DNA from: Streptomyces panaciradicis
GTDB taxonomy: Bacteria > Actinomycetota > Actinomycetes > Streptomycetales > Streptomycetaceae
Reading direction: 5' to 3'
Length of the DNA: 64,000 nt
NCBI RefSeq assembly: GCF_023516615.1
Contig: NZ_JAMGBF010000007.1
Location: 51,611 to 115,610, forward strand
A program made the translations under genes and the position numbers. Positions 26,901 to 34,392 of this stretch are shown here, in pieces; within the stretch, counting starts at the first letter, position 1; each line of letters starts with the position of its first letter. The notes beneath the pieces were generated by a model. The model saw only the letters and a list, made by a program, of their open reading frames with translations, searched no databases and was not told where the DNA came from.

Positions 26901-26990
26901 GACGGCGCCGCGGTGGAACGCGACGGCGCGCGCGTCGCCGTACGCCTGCGTCCCTTCGAGCTGGTGACGCTGCGGATGCGGAGGGTGTAG
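23970..26990 (+). CDS. GH38 alpha-mannosidase
   Basis: A 1006-residue cytoplasmic GH38 enzyme, a zinc-dependent retaining exo-alpha-mannosidase. The zinc motif HAHIDSAWLW holds H260, H262 and D264; the nucleophile is D374 in WLPDTFGF. The C-terminal beta domains carry LVLDTEVDWHE and the usual QFGHFHRPTH block. There is no signal peptide. The 99 bases before it contain short near-repeats of caccgggaacc but no hairpin, so it probably belongs to the same operon. In glycan-degrading bacteria GH38 enzymes work on imported, already released glycans, which fits this set. Confidence 0.93.
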   Translation: MHDDRTLVEARLKRVLDERLRPAVYPESVPLEVAVWNAPGEPVPVAEGLAAEPEPIAVGARWGAPWGTSWFRVTGTVPEAWAGKTVEAILDLGFDENMPGFQCEGLVYRPDGTPVKGLNPRNQWVRIGAPVEGGEEVRLHVEAASNPVILDYHPFLPTRLGDKETAGSAPQYLLTRMDLAVFDETVWQLVIDLEVLGELMAELPVESARRWDVLRAVERALDAIDLQDVNATAAAARSRLAEVLATPAAPSAHRISAVGHAHIDSAWLWPLRETVRKVARTTSNMTALLDDEPDFVFAMSQAQQWAWVKEHRPEVWARVKEAVADGRFVPAGGMWVESDTNMPGSEAMARQFVHGKRFFLDEFGIENEEAWLPDTFGFAAGLPQIIKAAGSKWLLTQKISWSQTNKFPHHTFRWEGIDGTRIFTHFPPVDTYNCSMKGSELAHAARNFKDKGVARHSLAPTGWGDGGGGTTREMVAKAARVRDLEGSATVAWETPRDFFEKAEAEYPEPPVWVGELYLELHRATLTSQAKTKQGNRRSEHLLREAELWAATAAVRTGFPYPYEELDRIWKTVLLHQFHDILPGSSIAWVHREARATYERVAAELNAVIDAAQRALAGEGSTPLVFNAAPHTRAGVPAGGAGTALPQGATRLAPRPGGGHVLDNGLLRVEIDARGLVVSAHDIAADRETIAPGRPANLLQLHPDFPNMWDAWDVDEFYRNTVTDLTDADEVSPGADGMSVRVVRTFGASRVTQVLSLPPGERRLVLDTEVDWHETEKFLKLAFPLDVHAERYASETQFGHFHRPTHTNTSWEAAKFEACNHRFVHLEEPGWGVAVVNDSTYGHDVTRTVRTDGDRGTTTTVRVSLLRAPRFPDPETDQGVHRFRHALVVGAGIGDAVREGWRINVPERRIEGACEVAPLVTVDQEAVVLTAVKLADDGSGDVVVRFHEAHGGRARAVLTAGFEVADVTVTDLLERPSADGAAVERDGARVAVRLRPFELVTLRMRRV

Positions 26991-27019
26991 GCAGACACCG
27001 ACCGGACGGACCGTCCTCC

Positions 27020-27206
27020 TCAGGCGGGTCCTCGGCTCCTGTCGGCCCGTGCGCCGTAGTGGCCCAGGAACATGTCGACCCCGCCCGTGACACCCGGCAT
27101 CACCTGCGGCTTTCCGCGGGGTACGAGCACCAGCGCGCCGTACATCGCCACGCCGGAAGAAAATTCGCTCGGCGATGTCGAGAACAGCGGCGCTGCTCCG
27201 TCCCAG
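27020..27206 (-). pseudogene. Possible decayed TetR regulator N-terminus
   Basis: One minus-strand frame reads AVLDIAERIFFRRG (about 27151-27194), very like the first helix of TetR regulators (ILDAAERLFFRRG). A second frame further along reads GVTGGVDMFLGHYGAR, which resembles the recognition helix block (GVT...LYRHFGSK). The two lie in different frames and the second ends at a stop at 27020, so a frameshift and loss of the ligand domain would be needed. No start codon is evident. This 264-base gap holds no other gene except the leader of the DGPF protein. Confidence 0.3.
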
Positions 27207-27254
27207 GGGTGAACGCGGCCACAATGGGTCGCACCAGGACCGAGGAGAACCCCG

Positions 27255-27677
27255 ATGGCGAAGTATCTGCTGCTGAAGCACTACCGCGGCGCCCCGGCCG
27301 CGGTGAACGACGTCCCCATGGAGCAGTGGACGCCGGAGGAGATCTCGGCGCACATGCAGTACATGCGGGACTTCGCGGACCGGCTGGTGCAGACCGGGGA
27401 GTACGTCGACGGGCAGGCGCTCGCCCCCGAGGGGACCTGGGTGCGCTACGACGGTGAGGGGCGCCCGCCCGTCACCGACGGGCCGTTCGCCGAGACCAAG
27501 GACCTCATCGCCGGGTGGATGGTCATCGACGTCGACAGCCACGAGCGGGCCGTCGAGCTGGCGGGCGAGCTGTCGGCCGCGCCCGGGGCCGGCGGGAAGC
27601 CGATCCACGAGTGGCTGGAGCTGCGCCCGTTCTACGCCGCCTCGCCCACCGACGCGGACTGCCACGCCAGTGGATGA
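27255..27677 (+). CDS. YCII/DGPF-domain protein
   Basis: A 140-residue protein with the DGPF signature: VTDGPFAETKDLIAGWMVID near residue 75, and PIHEWLELRPF near the C-terminus. The fold is a dimeric ferredoxin-like alpha/beta barrel. Such proteins are the conserved partners of ECF42 sigma factors, and here the two genes overlap by 8 bases, so they are translated together. Whether it senses something for the sigma factor or is a target gene is not known for the family. A ribosome site (gaggag, 27241-27246) precedes ATG 27255. Confidence 0.9.
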   Translation: MAKYLLLKHYRGAPAAVNDVPMEQWTPEEISAHMQYMRDFADRLVQTGEYVDGQALAPEGTWVRYDGEGRPPVTDGPFAETKDLIAGWMVIDVDSHERAVELAGELSAAPGAGGKPIHEWLELRPFYAASPTDADCHASG

Positions 27678-28821
27678 GGCGCTGCTCAGGAGCCTCACGC
27701 CGGGTGTCCTCGCCGTCCTCGTCCGCCGCGGAGCCGACTTCGCGGCGGCCGAGGACGCCGTGCAGGACGCGCTGGTGGAGGCCCTTCGCGTCTGGCCCGC
27801 CGACCCGCCGCGCGACGCGAAGGGCTGGCTGGTGACCGTGGCCTGGCGCAAGTTCCTCGACCAGACCCGCGCGGACACCGCGCGCCGCCGTCGTGAGGAC
27901 CGCGTCGAGGAGGAACCGGCTGCCGGCCCGGCGCCCGCCGTGGACGACACGCTCCAGCTCTACTTCCTGTGCGCCCACCCCTCGCTCACCCCGTCCTCCG
28001 CCGTGGCCCTCACCCTGCGCGCGGTCGGCGGACTGACCACCCGGCAGATCGCCCGGGCCTACCTGGTGCCCGAGGCGACCATGGCCCAGCGGATCAGCCG
28101 CGCCAAGCGGACCGTGTCCGGCGTGCGCTTCGACCAGCCCGGCGACGTCGCCACCGTGCTGCGTGTCCTCTACCTGGTCTTCAACGAGGGCTACTCCGGC
28201 GACGTCGACCTCGCCGCCGAGGCCGTCCGGCTCACCCGGCAGCTCGCCGCCGTCGTCGACCACCCCGAGGTGTCCGGGCTGCTGGCCCTGATGCTGCTCC
28301 ACCATGCCCGGCGCGCCGCCCGGACCGCGCCCGACGGCGGGCTGATCCCGCTCGCCGAGCAGGATCGCGGCCGGTGGGACACGCGCCTGATCGCCGAAGG
28401 CGTCGCCATCCTCCAGGCGGCCCTCGCCCGCGACCGGCTGGGCGAGTTCCAGGCGCAGGCCGCCATCGCCGCCCTGCACGCGGATGCGCCCACCGCCGAG
28501 GAGACCGACTGGGTGCAGATCGTCGAGTGGTACGACGAGCTCGCCCGGCTGACCGGCAGCCCCGTCGTCCGGCTCAACCGCGCGGTCGCCGTCGGCGAGG
28601 CGGACGGACCGCGCGCCGGTCTGGCCGCGCTCGCGGAACTGGACACCGACCTGCCCCGGCACACGGCGGTGGCGGCCTACCTCCACGAACGTGACGGCGA
28701 CCTCGCCACGGCGGCCCGGCTGTACGCCGAGGCGGCGCACAAGGCCCCGAACCTCGCCGAACGCGACCACCTGACCCGCCAGGCGGCCCGCCTCAACTCC
28801 CGAAGCGACCGACGGAACTGA
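27670..28821 (+). CDS. ECF42-type sigma factor with C-terminal TPR-like extension
   Basis: A 383-residue extracytoplasmic function sigma factor. Sigma region 2 includes DAVQDALVEALRVWP, region 4 LTTRQIARAYLVPEATMAQR. The long C-terminal extension begins with YLVFNEGYSGD, the hallmark of ECF42 proteins, and continues as TPR-like helices (RLNRAVAVGEADGP). These sigma factors lack an anti-sigma partner and are thought to be controlled by the extension. The GTG at 27670 overlaps the end of the DGPF gene. Targets probably include the DGPF gene itself. It ends at a hairpin, which is followed by an unusual tandem repeat. Confidence 0.92.
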   Translation: MDEALLRSLTPGVLAVLVRRGADFAAAEDAVQDALVEALRVWPADPPRDAKGWLVTVAWRKFLDQTRADTARRRREDRVEEEPAAGPAPAVDDTLQLYFLCAHPSLTPSSAVALTLRAVGGLTTRQIARAYLVPEATMAQRISRAKRTVSGVRFDQPGDVATVLRVLYLVFNEGYSGDVDLAAEAVRLTRQLAAVVDHPEVSGLLALMLLHHARRAARTAPDGGLIPLAEQDRGRWDTRLIAEGVAILQAALARDRLGEFQAQAAIAALHADAPTAEETDWVQIVEWYDELARLTGSPVVRLNRAVAVGEADGPRAGLAALAELDTDLPRHTAVAAYLHERDGDLATAARLYAEAAHKAPNLAERDHLTRQAARLNSRSDRRN

Positions 28822-28835
28822 CCGGGCGCCGTTGC

Positions 28836-28873
28836 CGGGGGCCCCGCGCTGGGGCTCCGCCCCCAGGCCCCCG
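28836..28873 (+). terminator. Composite hairpin after the ECF42 gene
   Basis: An outer 7-bp stem (cgggggc 28836-28842 with gcccccg 28867-28873) encloses an inner stem (ctgggg 28849-28854 with ccccag 28861-28866). It lies 15 bases after the stop codon. Confidence 0.65.
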
Positions 28874-28889
28874 TTCGGCCCGGAACGGG

Positions 28890-29120
28890 CCTCGTCCTCA
28901 ACCGCCGGACGGGCTGGGAGACGCTGCGCCGGCGTCGGCCGAGGGTGGCTGCTCGGCACCGGCGCTCCGCCCCCAGGCCGCCTCGTCCTCAAACGCCGGA
29001 CGGGCTGGGAGACGCTGCGCCGGCGTCGGCCGAGGGTGGCTGCTCGGCACCGGCGCTCCGCCCCCAGGCCGCCTCGTCCTCAAACGCCGGACGGGCTGGG
29101 AGGCGTGGCGCCGGCGTCGG
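28890..29120. repeat. 91-bp tandem repeat, two full copies and a partial third
   Basis: Copies start at 28890, 28981 and 29072, giving an exact 91-base period. Each begins cctcgtcctca and contains cgccggacgggctggga, a sequence I recognise as widespread between Streptomyces genes, then a gctccgcccccaggc hairpin arm. Copies 1 and 2 differ by a single base near the start; copy 3 diverges after about 45 bases. The whole 359-base gap between the sigma factor and hydrolase genes is this repeat plus the terminator and a short leader, with no gene. Confidence 0.85.
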
Positions 29121-29180
29121 TCGCTCTGCTGTCGGCCGATTGTGTCGCGCTCGTGGGGGTGGGGGCGACAGGATCGTCGT

Positions 29181-29897
29181 ATGCGGCCGATCTTCGTTCT
29201 CGTGCACAGTCCGTCCGTGGGCCCCTCGACGTGGCGTCCGGTGGCCGAACGGCTCGTGGCGGCGGGGTACCAGGTGCGGGTGCCAACCCTGCTGGGTGTC
29301 GGGTCGGGTGCTCCGCCGTTCTGGCCCCGCGTGGTGGACGCGGTCCGCGACGATCTCCGGCGGGTCCCGGCCGGCCGGCCCGTCGTGCTCGTGGCCCACA
29401 GCAACGCGGGTCTGTTCGTCCCGGTGACGCGGGCGGCCCTCGACCGTCCCGTGGTGGGCACGGTCTTCGTCGACGCCGCCCTGCCGGCCCGGAGCGGGCC
29501 GACTCCGGTCGCCACTCCCGAACTGCTCGACTTCCTGCGTCCGTTGGCCGTCGACGGCCGGCTGCCGCGGTGGACCGACTGGTGGGAGGAAGCGGACGTG
29601 GCGCCCATGTTCCCGAACCCGGCGCTGCGGCGGGCCGTCGTGGCGGAGCAGCCGAGCCTCCCGCTGTCCTACTACGAGCAGCGCATCCCGGTCCCCGTCG
29701 GCTGGGACGACCACCCCTGCTCGTACCTGCTGTTCGGCCCTCCTTACGACGGCCCGGCCGCCGAGGCGCGCGAACGGGGCTGGCGCGTGACCCACCTGCC
29801 CGGCGAGCATCTGCACCAGATCGTCGACCCGGACGGCACCGCCCGCCACCTCGTCGAACTCGCCGCCCCCGAGGGGAACAGAACGGGGAGCGCGTGA
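29181..29897 (+). CDS. Alpha/beta hydrolase
   Basis: A 238-residue alpha/beta-fold protein without a signal peptide. The N-terminal FVLVHSPSVGPSTW forms the oxyanion region, the nucleophile elbow is AHSNAG (Ser near residue 75), and HLPGEHLHQIVDP supplies the catalytic His. The fold resembles small esterases and the putative lyso-type hydrolases related to antibiotic esterases, but no substrate can be stated. The ATG 29181 is preferred over the GTG 13 codons upstream, which lies just past the tandem repeat. It is convergent with the FadR-type gene, 10 bases apart. Confidence 0.82.
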   Translation: MRPIFVLVHSPSVGPSTWRPVAERLVAAGYQVRVPTLLGVGSGAPPFWPRVVDAVRDDLRRVPAGRPVVLVAHSNAGLFVPVTRAALDRPVVGTVFVDAALPARSGPTPVATPELLDFLRPLAVDGRLPRWTDWWEEADVAPMFPNPALRRAVVAEQPSLPLSYYEQRIPVPVGWDDHPCSYLLFGPPYDGPAAEARERGWRVTHLPGEHLHQIVDPDGTARHLVELAAPEGNRTGSA

Positions 29898-29907
29898 ACG
29901 ACCTTTC

Positions 29908-30609
29908 TCAGACGCCCAGTTGGGCCCGCAGCCACTCCTCGACCTCGCCCACGTGCGCGGCCGCCGCCGCCCGTGCCGCCTCCGGGTCGCGCGACACCAG
30001 GGCGCGGTGGATCGCCGCGTGCTCCCGCCGGGTCCGCTCGAAGGCGCCCTCCTCCTGGTAGCCGCGCCACACCCGGGCACGGAAGGTCCGTGACGACAGG
30101 CCCTCCAGGATGGCCGCCATGGTGTCGTTGCCGGCCGCCGCCGCGATCTCGCGGTGGAAGGCGAGGTCGTGGGCGAGGATCTCCTCCGGGTCGTCGGTGG
30201 CGTTCATCGCCAGCAGGTGCTTCTCCACCTCGGCCAGCTGGTCCGGCGTGATACGGGCCGCCGCCAGCGCGGTCGCCGTCGACTCCAGGATGCGCCGCAC
30301 CTGAAGCAGCTCCACCAGCGCCGGGCCCCGCGAGAGGTCGGCGACGACGCCGAAGGTCTCCAGCAGGTCACCGGCCTCCAGCTGGGTGACGTAGATGCCG
30401 GAGCCGTGCCGCGCCTCCAGCACGCCGAGCACGGTCAGCGCGCGGATCGCCTCCCGCATCGAGCTGCGGGAGATGCCGAGCTGCACGGCCAGGTCGCGCT
30501 CGGTGGGCAGGCGCTCGCCCGGCTCCAGCCGGCCCTCCGCGATGAACGCCTTGATCTGCTCGATGGCGCGCTGCGTCACGGTGCCCTTCTGCGGGGCTGT
30601 CTCGTCCAC
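29908..30609 (-). CDS. FadR-subfamily GntR regulator of the deoxy-sugar operon
   Basis: A 233-residue GntR family regulator. The winged helix-turn-helix includes RLPTERDLAVQLGISRSSMR and GSGIYVT; the C-terminal all-helical FCD domain has metal-ligand-like HDLAFHREIA, HAAIHRAL and HVGEVEEWL. The GTG at 30609 follows ggagga. It is divergent from the ABC importer operon, and a perfect TGGTC/GACCA palindrome lies 45 bases upstream. Sugar-acid intermediates are the usual effectors in this subfamily, so L-fuconate or its keto-deoxy product is a reasonable guess for the inducer. Confidence 0.9.
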   Translation of the reverse strand: MDETAPQKGTVTQRAIEQIKAFIAEGRLEPGERLPTERDLAVQLGISRSSMREAIRALTVLGVLEARHGSGIYVTQLEAGDLLETFGVVADLSRGPALVELLQVRRILESTATALAAARITPDQLAEVEKHLLAMNATDDPEEILAHDLAFHREIAAAAGNDTMAAILEGLSSRTFRARVWRGYQEEGAFERTRREHAAIHRALVSRDPEAARAAAAAHVGEVEEWLRAQLGV

Positions 30610-30653
30610 GCCATTCCTCCACTCACCGGGTGCGCCGCAGTCTAACCGTCAAG

Positions 30654-30666
30654 GTGGTCGGACCAC
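30654..30666. promoter_or_regulatory. GntR/FadR-type operator
   Basis: gtggtc-g-gaccac is a perfect 13-base palindrome of the kind bound by FadR-like dimers. A half-site, gtggtc, recurs at 30717-30722 inside the candidate promoter of the importer operon. Confidence 0.65.
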
Positions 30667-30703
30667 TACGGCCGAAATCGCGAAAATCTGCCGCCAGAGG
30701 GTG

Positions 30704-30732
30704 TTGTTTCGCGAGAGTGGTCTGATAAGTAT
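30704..30732 (+). promoter_or_regulatory. Candidate promoter of the deoxy-sugar operon
   Basis: TTGTTT (30704-30709) and an AT-rich box in gataagtat (30724-30732) are spaced 14 to 16 bases apart depending on the -10 register. A gtggtc half-operator sits between them, which would let the repressor block RNA polymerase. Confidence 0.35.
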
Positions 30733-30772
30733 GCGGGCATCTGCTCGAACACGCTCAACGAGGAGCCGCCAG

Positions 30773-31843
30773 ATGCCCGGCAGGACAGTGGGGAAGCGGA
30801 ACAGAGTTCGGATCGTCGCAGCGGTCGCGGTCACCGCGAGCGCCTCGCTCGCGCTCGCGGCGTGCGGAAGCACCAAGGACACCGCCTCCGGCAGCACGGG
30901 AGGCGGCGGCACCGGCAAGGTCGGGGTGATCCTGCCCCTGCTGACCTCGCCGTTCTGGCAGTCGTACAACGACTACGTGCCGAAGATGGCGAAGTCCGAA
31001 GGGGTCGACGCGCTCAAGACCGTCAACTCCAACAGTGACCCCTCGCAGCAGATCACCGACATCGACAACCAGCTCAACCAGAGTGTCAAGGGCCTGGTCG
31101 TGGCCCCCCTGGACAGCGCCGCCATCGAGGCCGGCCTCAAGCAGGCCGAGCGCAAGGGGGTGCCGGTCGTCGCCGTCGACGTGGCGCCCGACAAGGGCAA
31201 GGTCGCCATGGTCGTACGCGCCGACAACGTCGCCTACGGCACCAAGGCCTGCGACTACCTCGGGGCGCACATCACCAGCGGCAAGGTCGTGCAGATCATG
31301 GGCGACCTGGCCTCGGTCAACGGCCGCGACCGCTCCGAGGCCTTCCGCTCCTGCGTGAAGAAGAAGTACCCCAAGCTGAAGGTGCTGGAGATCCCCGCCA
31401 AGTGGGAGTCCGACACGGCCGCCTCGAAGCTCGACACCCTGCTCAACGCCAACCCCGACATCAAGGGCATCTACCTGCAGGCCGGCGGCGTCTACCTCGC
31501 GCCGACCCTGCAGACCCTGAAGTCGAAGCACCTGCTCAAGGCGGCCGGTAGCAAGGGCCACATCGTCATCGTCTCCAACGACGGCATCCCGCAGGAGTTC
31601 GAGGCCATCCGCAAGGGCGAGATCGACGCGACCGTCTCCCAGCCCGCCGACGCCTACGCCAAGTACGGCATGTACTACATCAAGGCGGCGATGCAGGGGA
31701 AGACCTTCCGGCCCGGCCCCACCGACCACGACTCCACCATCGTCAAGCTGCCCAGCGGCATCCTCGAGGACCAGTTGCCCGCCCCGCTGGTCACCAAGGA
31801 CAACGTCGACGACCCCAAGCTCTGGGGCAACACGGTCAAATGA
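30773..31843 (+). CDS. Ribose-type ABC transporter substrate-binding lipoprotein
   Basis: A 356-residue sugar receptor of the ribose/xylose type. After a basic start and hydrophobic run the lipobox is LALAAC, so it is lipid-anchored outside. The periplasmic-binding fold includes VGVILPLLTSPFW, DIDNQLNQSVKGLVVAPLDS and IVIVSNDGIPQEFEAI. The ATG at 30773 is chosen for the aggag at 30760-30765; longer open frames upstream run through the promoter and the repressor gene. It leads an operon of eight genes linked by overlaps. The likely ligand is a monosaccharide such as L-fucose, inferred from the enzymes downstream. Confidence 0.9.
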   Translation: MPGRTVGKRNRVRIVAAVAVTASASLALAACGSTKDTASGSTGGGGTGKVGVILPLLTSPFWQSYNDYVPKMAKSEGVDALKTVNSNSDPSQQITDIDNQLNQSVKGLVVAPLDSAAIEAGLKQAERKGVPVVAVDVAPDKGKVAMVVRADNVAYGTKACDYLGAHITSGKVVQIMGDLASVNGRDRSEAFRSCVKKKYPKLKVLEIPAKWESDTAASKLDTLLNANPDIKGIYLQAGGVYLAPTLQTLKSKHLLKAAGSKGHIVIVSNDGIPQEFEAIRKGEIDATVSQPADAYAKYGMYYIKAAMQGKTFRPGPTDHDSTIVKLPSGILEDQLPAPLVTKDNVDDPKLWGNTVK

Positions 31844-33342
31844 CGACCCCACTCGTCGAGGCCCGCGACATCGTCAAGCGCTACGGCCCCACCACCGCCC
31901 TCGCCGACGGCCGGCTCACCGTGCTGCCCGGCGAGTCCCACGCCCTCGTCGGCCGCAACGGCGCCGGCAAGTCGACCCTGGTCACCATCCTCACCGGACT
32001 CCAGGCGCCCGACGAGGGCACCGTCCGTTTCGACGGCGAACCGGCCCCCACGCTCGCCGACCGCGACGCCTGGCGCCGCAAGGTGGCCTGTGTCTACCAA
32101 CACCCGACCGTCGTGCCCGAGTTGACGGTCGCCGAGAACCTCTTCATCAACCGGCAGCCGCTCAGCCGCGGGCTCATCAGCTGGCGCCGGCTGAAGAGCG
32201 AGGCGGCCGCGCTCCTCGACACCTGGGACGTGCACGTCGACCCCGAGGCGCGCACCGCCGACCTCAAGGTCGAGGACCGCCAAATGGTCGAGATCGCCCG
32301 GGCGTTGAGCTTCGGCGCCCGGTTCATCGTCCTCGACGAGCCCACCGCGCAGCTCGACAACCGGGAGATCGAGCGGCTCTTCGCCCGCATGCGCGGCCTG
32401 CAGGACTCCGGCGTCACCTTCCTGTTCATCTCGCACCACCTGCAGGAGGTCTACGAGGTCTGCCAGACCGTCACCGTGCTGCGCGACGCCCGCTGGATCA
32501 CCACGGCCCCGGTCGCCGAACTGCCCAGGGCGGCACTGATCGAGGCCATGGCCGGCGAGAGCATCGAGGCGATCGCCGAACAGGCCGTCCAGGAACGGCT
32601 CGTGGACGACAACGCGCCCGTCCTGCTCCAGGCACAGGGGCTCACCTCGGAGACGTACGAGAACATCGACCTGACCGTCCGGCGCGGCGAGGTCGTCGGG
32701 CTCGCCGGCTCCAGCGCCAGCGGCAAGGTCGAGCTCGCGGAGGCCTTCGCGGGCCTGCGCGCCCCCACCGGCGGAACGGCCCGCCTCGACGGCGCACCGC
32801 TGCGGTTCGGCTCCGTGCCGGCCGCGCTCGCGGCCGGTATCGGCTGCGTCCCGCGTGACCGGCACGACCAGGGTCTGGTGCGCTCCATGTCCGTCGGCGA
32901 CAACGCCACCATGAGTGTCCTCGGCCGGCTCGGCCGCTTCGGCCTCATCGGCACCGACCGCAGGCGAGGCTTCGCCGCCGGGCTGATCGACCGCCTCGAC
33001 ATCCACACCGAGGGCCCCGACCAGCCGGTCTCCGACCTGTCCGGCGGCAACGCGCAGAAGGTCGTCATGGCCCGCGCCCTCGCCTCCGAGCCCCGGCTGC
33101 TGGTCCTCATCAACCCCACGGCCGGAGTCGACGTGAAGTCCAAGGAGTCACTGCTGGCCCGCGTGGACAGCGCCCGCGAGGACGGCACCGCCGTCCTGGT
33201 CGTCTCCGACGAACTCGACGACCTGAGGCGCTGCGACCGCGTCCTCGTCCTCTTCCACGGCCGTGTCGTCGCCGAGCACCCGGCGGGCTGGCGCGACCAC
33301 GAGCTGATCGCCTCCATCGAAGGAGTGGACCACCATGGCTGA
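31840..33342 (+). CDS. Ribose-type sugar ABC ATPase with two nucleotide-binding domains
   Basis: A 500-residue RbsA-like protein. The first domain has an intact Walker A (GRNGAGKST) and Walker B (FIVLDEPTAQLD), but its signature reads LKVEDRQ. The second has an altered Walker A (GSSASGKVE), an intact signature (LSGGNAQ) and a changed Walker B (LLVLINPTAGVD), lacking both the Asp and the catalytic Glu. So only one composite site (Walker motifs of domain 1 with the signature of domain 2) looks competent, an asymmetric arrangement. It overlaps the receptor gene by 4 bases and the permease gene by 8. Confidence 0.92.
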   Translation: MTTPLVEARDIVKRYGPTTALADGRLTVLPGESHALVGRNGAGKSTLVTILTGLQAPDEGTVRFDGEPAPTLADRDAWRRKVACVYQHPTVVPELTVAENLFINRQPLSRGLISWRRLKSEAAALLDTWDVHVDPEARTADLKVEDRQMVEIARALSFGARFIVLDEPTAQLDNREIERLFARMRGLQDSGVTFLFISHHLQEVYEVCQTVTVLRDARWITTAPVAELPRAALIEAMAGESIEAIAEQAVQERLVDDNAPVLLQAQGLTSETYENIDLTVRRGEVVGLAGSSASGKVELAEAFAGLRAPTGGTARLDGAPLRFGSVPAALAAGIGCVPRDRHDQGLVRSMSVGDNATMSVLGRLGRFGLIGTDRRRGFAAGLIDRLDIHTEGPDQPVSDLSGGNAQKVVMARALASEPRLLVLINPTAGVDVKSKESLLARVDSAREDGTAVLVVSDELDDLRRCDRVLVLFHGRVVAEHPAGWRDHELIASIEGVDHHG

Positions 33343-34360
33343 CACCAAGGCTCCGCCGGTGAAGCCGGTCAGTCTGCCCGACGCCCGGTCGGCGCGGGCC
33401 GTACTGCTGCGACGGGCACGCGAACTCGCGCTGCTGCCGGCCCTGTTGGCGGTTCTCGTGATCGGAGCGTTCGTCAACGACTCGTTCCTCACGAAGAACA
33501 ACCTCATCTCCATCGCCGCGTCCTCGGCGTCCCTGGCGATGGTGGTCCTCGCGGAGGCCCTCGTCCTGATCACCGGCAAGTTCGACCTCTCCCTGGAATC
33601 GGTGGTCGGCATCGCCCCCGCGGTGGGCGCGCTGCTCGTGCTGCCGGCGGCGAGCGCGGGCTGGGGCGTCGAACTGCCCACCTGGCTGGCCATGTCGGCC
33701 ATCCTGGTGGTGGGCGGCGCGGTCGGCCTCTTCAACGGCCTGCTCGTGGTGAAGCTGCGGCTCAACGCGTTCATCGTCACGCTCGCGATGCTGATCGTCC
33801 TGCGCGGCGTGCTGGTCGGCGCCACGAAGGGCAAGACGCTCTTCGACATGCCGGACGCCTTCTTCGCGATCCACACCACCACGTTCCTGCAGGTGCCGGT
33901 CTCGGTGTGGGTGGCCGCCGCGGGCTTCGCCGTCACCGGCGCCGTGCTCCGCTACCACCGGGTCGGCCGCGCCCTGTACGCCATCGGCGGCAACGCCGAG
34001 GCGGCCCGGGCGGCCGGCATCCGGGTGGACCGCGTGATGCTCGGCGTGTACGTGAGCGCGGGCGTGCTCGCCGCGGTCGGCGGCATCATGAAGACCGGCT
34101 ACGTGGGGGCGATCAACGCCAACCAGGGCCAGAACATGATCTTCACGGTGTTCGCCGCGGCGGTGATCGGCGGGATCAGCCTCGACGGCGGCAAGGGCAC
34201 CATGTTCGGCGCCCTGACCGGCGTCCTGCTGCTGGGCACCGTCGACAACCTGCTGACCCAGGCGCAGGTCCAGCCGTACTGGATCCAGGCCATCTACGGC
34301 GGAATCATCCTGATCGCCCTGCTGATCGCCCGTCTCACCACCGGCCGCGCCCAGGACTGA
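33335..34360 (+). CDS. Ribose-type sugar ABC permease
   Basis: A 341-residue RbsC-like permease with about nine hydrophobic segments. Conserved blocks include [36 protein letters not shown] and [16 protein letters not shown], then [18 protein letters not shown] near the end. It functions as a homodimeric channel with the ATPase and receptor of this operon. The ATG 33335 overlaps the ATPase gene by 8 bases. The fuconate dehydratase gene begins 32 bases later. Confidence 0.93.
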   Translation: MADTKAPPVKPVSLPDARSARAVLLRRARELALLPALLAVLVIGAFVNDSFLTKNNLISIAASSASLAMVVLAEALVLITGKFDLSLESVVGIAPAVGALLVLPAASAGWGVELPTWLAMSAILVVGGAVGLFNGLLVVKLRLNAFIVTLAMLIVLRGVLVGATKGKTLFDMPDAFFAIHTTTFLQVPVSVWVAAAGFAVTGAVLRYHRVGRALYAIGGNAEAARAAGIRVDRVMLGVYVSAGVLAAVGGIMKTGYVGAINANQGQNMIFTVFAAAVIGGISLDGGKGTMFGALTGVLLLGTVDNLLTQAQVQPYWIQAIYGGIILIALLIARLTTGRAQD

Positions 34361-34392
34361 CCCCGCCCCAGCCCCCGAACGAAAGGCCCTCC

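Noticed and set aside
23955..27950. A 1331-codon open frame on the minus strand spanning GH38, the gap and the DGPF gene
   Set aside because: It overlaps three well-supported features on the other strand and has antisense composition. Only the short TetR-like patch in the gap was kept, at low confidence.
28890..29120. Tandem repeat considered as a CRISPR array
   Set aside because: The units are 91 bases with no alternation of short conserved repeats and unique spacers, and no cas gene is in the window.
28832..30061. Long open frames through the tandem repeat
   Set aside because: They exist because the repeat unit lacks stop codons in some frames. The products have no domains, and the frame overlaps the alpha/beta hydrolase gene.
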